Translations under genes and position numbers: made by a program
Notes under the pieces: model-generated
What the model was told of the DNA's origin: nothing
The model's input: the letters and a program-made list of their open reading frames with translations, nothing else
Databases searched by the model: none
Assembly: GCA_030837265.1 (NCBI GenBank)
Contig: JAUPKV010000688.1
Location: 1 to 5,159, forward strand
DNA: 5,159 nt
Direction: 5' to 3'
From: Methanobacteriota archaeon
GTDB taxonomy: Archaea; Halobacteriota; Methanosarcinia; Methanosarcinales; Methanosarcinaceae
Shown: piece after piece, positions 1-4,727 of the stretch
Position numbering within the stretch: position 1 is the first letter of the stretch
Layout of the letters: the number at the start of each line of letters is the position of its first letter

Positions 1-920
1 GTAAAGGAGACTATCTTTTTGATCGGCGAATGTTCCCGAATTTCGCTTATCGGATTATAGATGTGGAACCTGCTGACTCAGTAATAGGAAACTCAACATC
101 TATAATCGTAACTGAAGAGGAAAACGGTCTTCCTTCCTCAGTAGAAATAAAAAGTAGTGTCAGATTCGAAGATGTAATTGGGCAGGAGCTTGCCAAGCAG
201 AAGTGTAAACTAATAGAACGCTTCCTGGAAGATCCTGAACGCTTTGGTAAATGGGCGCCAAGGAATATTCTCTTTTTCGGACCTTCTGGCACCGGTAAAA
301 CTATGCTGGCAAAAGCTCTGGCAAATAAGACCGATGTACCGATTATTCCGGTAAAAGCTACCCAGCTAATAGGGGAATTTGTAGGAGATGGGGCCCGCCA
401 AATACATCAGCTTTACGACCGTGCTGAAGAGATGGCGCCCTGTATAATCTTCATTGATGAACTTGATGCCATAGCTCTGGACAGAAAATTTCAAGAATTA
501 AGAGGAGATGTAAGTGAAATTGTAAACGCTCTTCTTACAGAGATGGATGGTATAGTGGAACGAGAAGGAGTCTGCACTATTTGTTCCACAAACAGGATCT
601 TCTCTCTGGACTCTGCTGTAAGGAGCAGGTTTGAAGAAGAGATTGAGTTTATTCTGCCCGGAGAAGATGAAGCTTTCTACATATTCGAATCCAATGTAAA
701 GACATTCCCATTGCAGGTAGAGGAATGTAATTTCCGTGCTCTTGCAAAGAAAGCAAAAGGACTTTCAGGCAGGGATATCGTTGAGAAAGTTTTGAAGACT
801 GCCCTCCACCAGGCCATTATAGAAGACAGAGAAATAGTGACAAATAAAGATTTCGAAGCAGCCCTTGTAAGACTTGGCAGAAAAGGAATCGGAAGTGATC
901 CCTCAGAATTATATGTATAA
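1..920 (+). CDS. AAA-family ATPase with CDC48-like N-domain remnant (5' end outside window)
   Basis: This encodes the C-terminal part of an AAA+ ATPase, probably a protein-remodelling or unfolding machine in the cytoplasm. The frame is open from base 3 to the window edge, so the start is probably upstream. The ATG at 30 is unlikely to be the start because the only SD-like GGAG (6-9) lies about 20 nt before it. Numbering from that ATG: Walker A GPSGTGKT 84-91, FVG pore loop 117-119, Walker B FIDE 141-144, sensor-1 TN 187-188, second region of homology LDSAVRSRF 193-201 with candidate arginine fingers R198 and R200, and sensor-2-region GLSGRDI 244-250. All core residues are present, so it should be active. 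The segment before the ATPase domain (GDYLFDRR, then FAYRIIDVEP and TSIIV) resembles the end of a CDC48/VAT N-domain. There is only one ATPase domain, and the protein ends soon after its helical lid. The ATPase call is firm; the N-domain and substrate are inference. Confidence 0.93.
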   Translation, partial: KGDYLFDRRMFPNFAYRIIDVEPADSVIGNSTSIIVTEEENGLPSSVEIKSSVRFEDVIGQELAKQKCKLIERFLEDPERFGKWAPRNILFFGPSGTGKTMLAKALANKTDVPIIPVKATQLIGEFVGDGARQIHQLYDRAEEMAPCIIFIDELDAIALDRKFQELRGDVSEIVNALLTEMDGIVEREGVCTICSTNRIFSLDSAVRSRFEEEIEFILPGEDEAFYIFESNVKTFPLQVEECNFRALAKKAKGLSGRDIVEKVLKTALHQAIIEDREIVTNKDFEAALVRLGRKGIGSDPSELYV

Positions 921-922
921 TC

Positions 923-957
923 AAAAAACTGGTGCCATATTTAATTAGTTTTTTTTT
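923..957 (+). terminator. Hairpin plus T-tract terminator after the AAA ATPase gene
   Basis: The arms AAAAAACT (923-930) and AGTTTTTT (947-954) are perfectly complementary across a 16-nt loop, and the right arm continues into a run of nine T (949-957). It begins 3 nt after the TAA stop. Oligo-T tracts are the main archaeal termination signal, so the T-run is the stronger part of the evidence. Confidence 0.6.
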
Positions 958-1014
958 CATACACCTAATTCTACTATTTTGTAATGTCCGCATAATATTA
1001 TTTTCTGATTAGTC

Positions 1015-1056
1015 TTTTATGTAAATAAATAGTTTTATGTACAAAATCGATATTGT
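1015..1056. repeat. Short direct repeat and near-palindrome upstream of the 1120 gene
   Basis: TTTTATGTA occurs at 1015-1023 and again at 1033-1041, starts 18 bp apart. The second copy runs into ACAAAATCGATATTGT (1041-1056), a 16-bp palindrome with one mismatched pair. This AT-rich stretch lies 64-105 nt upstream of the ATG at 1120 and could be a promoter or regulator site. No classical TATA/BRE pair stands out, so the role is open. Confidence 0.3.
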
Positions 1057-1119
1057 CTTATCATATCAGTAACATAGTTCTTGATTCTTAACTATATTAG
1101 AAAAAATAAAGGGATTCTT

Positions 1120-1380
1120 ATGAACGAGATACGTGAAGCAGACAGGTTTGAATGCCAGGTCATAAATGTTATTCGGAACCTGGTCTGGAAAGGTGTAACA
1201 GTACAGGAAAAAAGTACTTCTGGCAGAGTATATTTCGGGAGAGTAATTAGTGAACTCGAAATTAATCCGGGCGAGACGCTCTATTTAGGTGTAAAGCCTG
1301 TTTTTGAAGTGGAAGATAAAACTATGAGAGTAACGCTTTACAATGCAGAGAACAAACAGCTTGATTGGACTTTAGTTTGA
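1120..1380 (+). CDS. Small hypothetical protein, 86 aa
   Basis: I do not recognise this protein. It is short and soluble, with no signal peptide or membrane helix, one cysteine (Cys10), and alternating hydrophobic/polar residues over most of its length, which suggests a mainly beta fold. It ends with a Trp-containing strand (LDWTLV). An in-frame TTG at 1081 would add 13 residues, but no SD precedes it. The ATG at 1120 has a modest GGG (1111-1113) at reasonable spacing, so I chose it. Codon use and the balanced composition look like a real gene. It sits alone between the AAA ATPase terminator and a converging minus-strand gene and is probably transcribed by itself. A lineage-specific protein of unknown role is the best description. 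Confidence 0.65.
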   Translation: MNEIREADRFECQVINVIRNLVWKGVTVQEKSTSGRVYFGRVISELEINPGETLYLGVKPVFEVEDKTMRVTLYNAENKQLDWTLV

Positions 1381-1436
1381 GTTTAAGACAACATAAAAAT
1401 TGTATTTCATGCGTTCTCCAAAAAAGTAGTGCAGAG

Positions 1437-1453
1437 AGAAATTATTTCTTTTT
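1437..1453 (+). terminator. Possible terminator of the 86-aa hypothetical gene
   Basis: A short hairpin, AGAAA (1437-1441) with TTTCT (1445-1449) and a 3-nt loop, runs into five T (1449-1453) in a pyrimidine-rich stretch about 60 nt after the stop at 1380. The stem is weak, so the T/C-rich tract is the main support. Confidence 0.3.
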
Positions 1454-1487
1454 CTCCAACTGCGAAAACATTTTAAATTTTAAATAA

Positions 1488-1528
1488 TCTCTTAAAAGAT
1501 TAACAATACTCTCTTAAAAGATTAACAA
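1488..1528. repeat. 19-nt tandem repeat between converging genes
   Basis: TCTCTTAAAAGATTAACAA is present at 1488-1506 and 1510-1528, identical and separated by only 3 nt (period 22). Each copy contains a near-palindrome, TCTCTTAAAAGA, with one mismatched pair. The repeats lie 27 nt beyond the stop codon of the minus-strand AhpD-like gene and 107 nt beyond the plus-strand hypothetical gene, where both transcripts should end. They could aid termination, bind a protein, or be a replication-slippage duplication. Confidence 0.7.
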
Positions 1529-1554
1529 GTCTATTCATCCGATGCTAAATAGAT

Positions 1555-1905
1555 TTATTCTTTTAGCAATTTAAGAGCTTCCCTGCATGCAGCAACAGCT
1601 GGAGCTCCTGAAGTAAGAAAGATAACTTCAAGAGTTTCCATTATCTCTTCTTTTGTAGCACCATGGTTAAGAGCGCTTTTCATCTGTGCCACAGTACAGG
1701 CTTCACATTGTTTGGATGCTACGACTGCAAGAGCCATTAGAATTTTTACTTTTGCAGGTAGGGCTCCATCAGACAGTAATTTGCCATCACATCTTTTGTA
1801 TTTCCCAATAAATTCAGGGTCAAGTTCCTCAATGGTTTGCAAAATATTGGGTTTGAATCCTATTTTATTTCCTATATTCTCAACTACTTCTTTATGATGT
1901 GTCAA
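1555..1905 (-). CDS. Carboxymuconolactone decarboxylase-family (AhpD-like) protein, 116 aa
   Basis: This is a small all-helical protein of the CMD/AhpD family. AhpD-like members act as thiol-disulfide reductases or peroxidase partners and usually form oligomers in the cytoplasm. The active-site pair is C67-E-A-C70, followed by the family-typical helix and GATKEEI turn (82-88) and a C-terminal helix with [13 protein letters not shown]. In canonical CxxC members a histidine commonly follows four residues after the second cysteine; here that position is Gln74. Two further cysteines (Cys39, Cys107) are present. The length matches single-domain family members. The start is TTG (1903-1905), chosen because GGAGGG (1911-1916) lies 5 nt upstream. 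The gene follows the DUF2180 pair by 95 nt on the same strand and may have its own promoter. True carboxymuconolactone decarboxylation is unlikely in a methanogen; a redox role is inferred. Confidence 0.88.
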   Translation of the reverse strand: MTHHKEVVENIGNKIGFKPNILQTIEELDPEFIGKYKRCDGKLLSDGALPAKVKILMALAVVASKQCEACTVAQMKSALNHGATKEEIMETLEVIFLTSGAPAVAACREALKLLKE

Positions 1906-1910
1906 TTTTT

Positions 1911-1916
1911 CCCTCC
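1911..1916 (-). promoter_or_regulatory. Shine-Dalgarno GGAGGG that fixes a TTG start
   Basis: On the minus strand GGAGGG is followed by five A and then TTG. The spacing is ideal and no in-frame ATG lies nearby, so the AhpD-like protein very probably starts at this TTG. Confidence 0.8.
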
Positions 1917-1946
1917 ACTTTATTAAAATATTAATTTTAATATAAC

Positions 1947-1952
1947 TTTATA
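1947..1952 (-). promoter_or_regulatory. Possible TATA box of the AhpD-like gene
   Basis: Minus-strand TATAAA sits 42-47 nt upstream of the TTG start, which would give a leader of about 20 nt holding the GGAGGG site. A purine-rich GCGAAAAGG lies upstream. Neighbouring DNA is AT-rich with other TATA-like strings, so the exact box is uncertain. Confidence 0.35.
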
Positions 1953-2000
1953 GGGTTTATCCTTTTCGCTCTTATTTGGATATACTACCTGTAACTATTT

Positions 2001-2222
2001 TCAATCGAAAGCATCCACTCCAAGAGTAGTATCTATGCATTCCTGGCACATCATTCTGGGGAGATCTTTCTTTAGAGCCAGTCGTGGCATCGGGTAACCT
2101 CCTTTCATTGGCAGCTCTATTTGCTTTATATGTTGAATACAGAGACCTTTACCACAAACGATGCAAACTCCTACGGCTTCATTGATCGTATTCTCTTCAG
2201 AACAATCGTAACATTTCAACAT
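2001..2222 (-). CDS. DUF2180 cysteine-rich zinc-finger-like protein, 73 aa (second copy)
   Basis: This small protein has eight potential metal ligands in four pairs: C4-x2-C7, C20-x2-C23, C28-x2-H31 and C59-x2-C62. The pattern suggests a two-zinc cross-brace fold. The block GVCIVCGKGLC (18-28) is the family hallmark shared with the neighbouring paralogue. The DUF2180 family is of unknown function and, as I recall it, found in methanogenic archaea. I chose the ATG at 2222 rather than the TTG at 2240 because GAGGTGG (2229-2235) lies 6 nt upstream of it. That SD overlaps the stop codon of the upstream paralogue, so the two are almost certainly co-transcribed and perhaps translationally coupled. 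Possible roles are metal binding, redox sensing or protein interaction. None is proven here. Confidence 0.85.
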   Translation of the reverse strand: MLKCYDCSEENTINEAVGVCIVCGKGLCIQHIKQIELPMKGGYPMPRLALKKDLPRMMCQECIDTTLGVDAFD

Positions 2223-2228
2223 TCTTGA

Positions 2229-2235
2229 CCACCTC
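2229..2235 (-). promoter_or_regulatory. Shine-Dalgarno of the second DUF2180 gene overlapping the previous stop codon
   Basis: Minus-strand GAGGTGG shares its first two bases with the TGA stop (2234-2236) of the upstream DUF2180 gene and lies 6 nt before the ATG at 2222. A ribosome finishing the first gene would end on this site, which favours coupled translation. Confidence 0.75.
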
Positions 2236-2464
2236 AACAAACCTCATTAAACAGACAGTTCTCCTTCAGGGCATCATGGCAGGGGAGACAGACAATTCTT
2301 TTTATGTGCTCAAGATCTGGTTTAAGCTCAATAGGATAATTTCCTTCCCAAACTGGAGTTTCTTCACGGATCAGGTGTTCTTTACAAACTCCTCTCCCAC
2401 AAACAATACAAATTCCAACGGCATCAGTATCTTTGCCTTCTCTGGCGCATTCATAACATTTCAT
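2234..2464 (-). CDS. DUF2180 cysteine-rich zinc-finger-like protein, 76 aa (first copy)
   Basis: This is a paralogue of the gene just downstream. The same ligand ladder is visible: C3-x2-C6, C19-x2-C22, C27-x2-H30 and C59-x2-C62, with the core GICIVCGRGVC at 17-27. It has two extra cysteines near the C-terminus (Cys70 and the final Cys76) that the second copy lacks, so the two proteins may differ in redox behaviour or metal load. The ATG start is supported by GGAGGA (2471-2476) 6 nt upstream. The gene ends 11 nt before its paralogue's start. It follows the desulforedoxin-like gene by 91 nt on the same strand. The arrangement looks like a local tandem duplication followed by divergence. The family function is unknown; metal binding is inferred from the cysteine/histidine spacing. 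Confidence 0.87.
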   Translation of the reverse strand: MKCYECAREGKDTDAVGICIVCGRGVCKEHLIREETPVWEGNYPIELKPDLEHIKRIVCLPCHDALKENCLFNEVC

Positions 2465-2515
2465 AAGTTTTCCTCCGGTCAGACAAAATTGTTTCTTTAC
2501 TTGAAAATTTTTACT

Positions 2516-2544
2516 TTTAGTATATTTATGTGTTTTTTTACTAA
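2516..2544 (-). promoter_or_regulatory. Possible internal promoter or hairpin before the DUF2180 pair
   Basis: The 91-nt gap between the desulforedoxin-like and DUF2180 genes holds a minus-strand TATA-like string CATAAATATACT (2519-2530), well placed for a leader of roughly 30 nt. It is flanked by complementary TTAGTA (2517-2522) and TACTAA (2539-2544). This could be a promoter for the DUF2180 pair; AT-richness makes chance likely too. Confidence 0.25.
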
Positions 2545-2555
2545 GGTTCTGATGT

Positions 2556-2684
2556 TCATTCGGAATTTATAAGAGTCATCTCCTGCCCACAGCAAACAAG
2601 AGTTCCACCACCTACTTCTTCAACCACAACCTCATTGCCGCAGATCTCACAGAGATATCTTTCTCCTTTAGCAGCTACACCCAT
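2556..2684 (-). CDS. Desulforedoxin-like small iron protein, 42 aa
   Basis: The translation has the full desulforedoxin / desulfoferrodoxin N-terminal-domain pattern: YLCEICGN with C12-x2-C15, then VGGGTLVCCGQEM with the adjacent pair C31-C32. In this family the four cysteines hold one rubredoxin-like iron in a small, usually homodimeric, electron-transfer protein. Desulforedoxins are about 36-40 residues, so this is a complete stand-alone protein and not a piece of a superoxide reductase: the C-terminal catalytic domain is absent and a TGA stop follows at 2556-2558. The ATG start is fixed by a nearly ideal SD, AGGAGGTGA, 7 nt upstream. It is the first gene of the minus-strand redox/metal group. 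It probably shuttles electrons to or from an unidentified partner. Its small size makes it easy to miss in automated annotation. Confidence 0.9.
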   Translation of the reverse strand: MGVAAKGERYLCEICGNEVVVEEVGGGTLVCCGQEMTLINSE

Positions 2685-2691
2685 AAACAGT

Positions 2692-2700
2692 TCACCTCCT
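2692..2700 (-). promoter_or_regulatory. Strong Shine-Dalgarno AGGAGGTGA of the desulforedoxin-like gene
   Basis: This nine-base match to the complement of the archaeal 16S rRNA 3' end lies 7 nt before the ATG at 2684. It is the strongest ribosome site in the window and confirms that the 42-codon frame is translated, probably at a high rate. Confidence 0.85.
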
Positions 2701-2753
2701 ATCCTTGAATTAAACTCTCCAAAAAGGATAATTAATCATTATAATTTCTTTTT

Positions 2754-2761
2754 GTATAAAG
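2754..2761 (-). promoter_or_regulatory. Possible TATA box of the desulforedoxin-like gene
   Basis: Minus-strand CTTTATAC lies 70-77 nt upstream of the ATG. Initiation about 25 nt downstream would give a leader near 45-50 nt that carries the AGGAGGTGA site. A second AT-rich string (2730-2748) is an alternative. The rest of the 2701-2970 gap is AT-rich, including a doubled TTAAATATT (2821-2829, 2830-2838), with no convincing gene or RNA. Confidence 0.35.
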
Positions 2762-2970
2762 AGTTTTTTTGTAAAAAAGTTATAGAGTACGAAAATAAGA
2801 CGTCCAGTTATTCTAAATTTTTAAATATTTTAAATATTCGTAAAGTACAATCCCACTAAAAATAATCAATGAAAGAAATAACACAAGTGTAAGAAAATTC
2901 ATAATATAAAATTCAACTAACTTATATAAAAAATTATTTTTAAGTTTAGAATTTAAATGTGTTCAATAAC

Positions 2971-2990
2971 AGAAAAGTGGTTACTTTTCT
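2971..2990 (-). terminator. Hairpin overlapping the stop codon of the PEF-CTERM gene
   Basis: AGAAAAGT (2971-2978) and ACTTTTCT (2983-2990) form a perfect 8-bp stem with a 4-nt loop, and the TAA stop of the minus-strand gene (2981-2983) falls at the loop edge. No long T-run follows on the minus strand, so it may stabilise the mRNA 3' end more than terminate transcription. Confidence 0.35.
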
Positions 2991-4363
2991 TTTCTTTTAT
3001 GTTGAGAAAGGAAAAGCAATCCGAGGATAGCAGCCACTGGCAAGACCATCGTAGGGAATTCGGGTATTTCGGTGTCTGCCTTTATTTCTGTACTGACAAG
3101 ATTTGAACTTATTATATTACTATTAACTGTACCTGTTGCTTTGGATAGGCTATCCACTTTACCTAAATCAAGGTCTTCTTTTGTTATAGTGTAGACAGCT
3201 GATGCGCTAATACTATTATTAGGTTCGAGGGTAGTATTGGATATGGATACCGTCCCAAGATACTTGTCTGTAACTTTAACATCTTTAACTGGTACATTTC
3301 CTGTATTTGTCACAAAGTAATCAAATTCAATCTTCTGTCCTTCAGTGGAGTAATTATTCGATGATACTGACACTTCAAATGTCATGGTCGGGTTTTGGCC
3401 CGTTACCATTGTTTCTATCTCATTCGAGTTATCTATAACATTATTCCCATTACCTGAAGAAGCTGTATTGGTCACTGAATTTGTATCTGCCTTAATGGTT
3501 ACTATTTTATTATTTGATTGGATTATATTATTCTGGTATTTTCCTGATGCATATGCATTATTTGTTACGGAACCTGCATCAATATCAGCCTTGCTTACTG
3601 TATAAACCGTGATCATTGAAGTGATTTGGCCTGGATTGAGTGTATTACTGGGTAAAGAGACCGTTCCTAGTTTACTATCTATAACTGAAAGATTGTTTAT
3701 TGCCACATTTCCAGTATTTCTCACAACGAAACCGTACTGAAGTTTCTGTCCTTCTGTGCTAAAGGAATTTGATAAAGCTGTTATTTCAAGCGTAATAACA
3801 GGATTCTCATTAGTTATGCCATTATTTCCTGATTCTGTAGCGCCATTGCCTGCGGGCCCTGAGATGAAACCAGTAAATTGATCACAAAGATATTGAACGC
3901 CGACTTGATTACCAATGCTATCTGCAGGGATATTCCCGTTGAAACTCGGTACTTTTACTACTACTTTCTGAAAACGCTCTATATTTTCTGTATTTACGGA
4001 ATAAAACCGAAGAAGGTTGCTGGCTTCACCAGAAGTATCAGTATTATTTATTTTCTTCCAAACATATCCATTTTGATTATTCGAATTACCATTGAAAAGT
4101 ATTTGTTCAGTATTTGAATTCTTTTTGTAGCCTGTTATAAGCTGTGCATCAACATTAAGATTATACGCGATTCCGATAATTCCGGGATCATTAGCTACAT
4201 TACTCTGATCTAAAAAGGTTATTGTGTTATTATTAACATCATAGGTAACACTGATAAGTACGCTGCCTTGATTTAACTCTTTAGTCAAAACAACATCTGC
4301 GCTTGCAGAACCAATAGTCATAAGCAAAATTATCAGTATTCCAAAAAAGCGTACTAATCGCAT
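2981..4363 (-). CDS. PEF-CTERM surface protein with two DUF11/DUF7507-like repeats, 460 aa
   Basis: This is an exported, probably cell-surface protein. Residues 1-22 form a signal peptide (basic start, hydrophobic FFGILIILLM core, cleavage after SASA). The unique region (about 23-175) holds the only cysteine (160). Two repeats of equal length follow (187-293 and 324-430). They align without gaps, each carrying STEGQK, NTGNV and LGTVS and closing with KAD; they resemble the DUF11/DUF7507 beta-sandwich repeats of archaeal envelope proteins. An Asn/Ser-rich linker separates them. The C-terminus has PEF (434-436), a hydrophobic helix and a basic HKRKEK tail, the PEF-CTERM signal processed by an archaeosortase. 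Several N-x-S/T sites (for example 45, 106, 224, 337, 376) could be glycosylated. I chose the ATG at 4363 because GTGGAG (4373-4378) lies 9 nt upstream; a GTG at 4378 would consume that SD. The ligand or structural role is unknown. Confidence 0.9.
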   Translation of the reverse strand: MRLVRFFGILIILLMTIGSASADVVLTKELNQGSVLISVTYDVNNNTITFLDQSNVANDPGIIGIAYNLNVDAQLITGYKKNSNTEQILFNGNSNNQNGYVWKKINNTDTSGEASNLLRFYSVNTENIERFQKVVVKVPSFNGNIPADSIGNQVGVQYLCDQFTGFISGPAGNGATESGNNGITNENPVITLEITALSNSFSTEGQKLQYGFVVRNTGNVAINNLSVIDSKLGTVSLPSNTLNPGQITSMITVYTVSKADIDAGSVTNNAYASGKYQNNIIQSNNKIVTIKADTNSVTNTASSGNGNNVIDNSNEIETMVTGQNPTMTFEVSVSSNNYSTEGQKIEFDYFVTNTGNVPVKDVKVTDKYLGTVSISNTTLEPNNSISASAVYTITKEDLDLGKVDSLSKATGTVNSNIISSNLVSTEIKADTEIPEFPTMVLPVAAILGLLFLSQHKRKEK

Positions 4364-4401
4364 ATATTCTAACTCCACTTCAAGAACTAAGGTAATGACG
4401 T

Positions 4402-4434
4402 CTATATATAATTATAAATAGATAAGCCTATCTA
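4402..4434 (-). promoter_or_regulatory. Probable promoter region of the PEF-CTERM gene with an inverted repeat
   Basis: Minus-strand TATA-like strings (TTTATAATT at about 4411-4419 and TATATATAG at about 4402-4410) lie 40-55 nt before the ATG and would give a short leader with the GTGGAG site. Directly upstream is TAGATA (4419-4424) / TATCTA (4429-4434), perfect 6-bp arms with a 4-nt spacer, at the position of the BRE or an operator. Confidence 0.4.
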
Positions 4435-4439
4435 GTTTA

Positions 4440-4688
4440 ATTAAATTCAAGGTGTTAGTTTTAAAAGAAATTTATCTGTAGCTGAAAATATCTGTAAGTG
4501 AATAAATTTTTAACCTTAACTCTACCGAAATTAGGGAATAACTTTTTCAGATGATCCATCTCTCATTCACCTTTTTACTTTTTCGTTTTAAAATAAAATT
4601 CATTATATAATTTTTCATTTTCTTTTGATTCAAGTTGGTCTTTTAACTTCCATTTCTTTTGGCATCGAAAATTTTGGCCGGATTAAAT
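4440..4688. other. AT-rich intergenic stretch between divergent genes; likely holds the left end of the insertion sequence
   Basis: I see no gene or structured RNA here. The DNA is AT-rich, with T-rich runs at 4570-4660 and a 10-bp palindrome ATTATATAAT (4602-4611). The host/insertion-sequence junction should lie in or near this stretch, since the transposase begins at 4727, but the matching right terminal repeat is outside the window, so the boundary cannot be set. Confidence 0.5.
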
Positions 4689-4704
4689 CGAAATCTTTAT
4701 ATAA
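4689..4704 (+). promoter_or_regulatory. BRE/TATA promoter of the transposase, giving a leaderless transcript
   Basis: CGAAAT (4689-4694) followed at once by TTTATATAA (4696-4704) is a near-consensus archaeal BRE-TATA pair. Initiation about 25 nt downstream falls at about 4725-4728, on the ATG at 4727. No SD precedes that ATG, so translation is probably leaderless, unlike the SD-led minus-strand genes here. Confidence 0.6.
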
Positions 4705-4707
4705 AAC

Positions 4708-4727
4708 TTATACCCTATAGGGTATAA
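4708..4727. promoter_or_regulatory. Perfect 20-bp palindrome between TATA box and transposase start
   Basis: TTATACCCTATAGGGTATAA is a perfect inverted repeat with no spacer. It begins 3 nt after the TATA box and ends on the A of the transposase ATG, covering the predicted transcription start. A protein bound there would block initiation, so it looks like an operator. It could also be a transposase binding site. Confidence 0.55.

Noticed and set aside
47..292. Minus-strand open frame inside the AAA ATPase gene
   Set aside because: It is antisense to the conserved Walker A region and has no motif.
1081..1119. TTG start giving a 99-residue version of the small hypothetical protein
   Set aside because: No SD precedes it, and the ATG at 1120 has a better-placed purine-rich site.
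1488..1528. CRISPR array
   Set aside because: Only two units separated by 3 nt; no spacers of usual length and no cas genes nearby.
2223..2240. TTG start giving a 79-residue second DUF2180 protein
   Set aside because: The added residues would be encoded by the SD itself, and the family starts close to the first CxxC, as in the paralogue.
2225..2572. Plus-strand open frame of 115 codons over the DUF2180 region
   Set aside because: It is antisense to the first DUF2180 gene, whose ligand pattern and SD are clear; its translation is low-complexity and Phe/Ser-rich.
2635..2859. Plus-strand open frame of 74 codons over the desulforedoxin start
   Set aside because: It overlaps the desulforedoxin gene and its SD in antisense, and the rest is AT-rich intergenic sequence with no good SD.
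2701..2970. Small RNA gene or riboswitch in the AT-rich gap
   Set aside because: No stable extended pairing or recognisable conserved core is visible; the sequence is mostly low-complexity A/T.
3384..4117. Plus-strand open frames inside the PEF-CTERM gene (3384-3605 and 3878-4117)
   Set aside because: They are antisense shadows of a long gene with a signal peptide, repeats and a sorting tail.
4364..4378. GTG start adding five residues to the PEF-CTERM protein
   Set aside because: It would use the GTGGAG SD as codons and has no SD of its own; the signal peptide is normal from the ATG at 4363.
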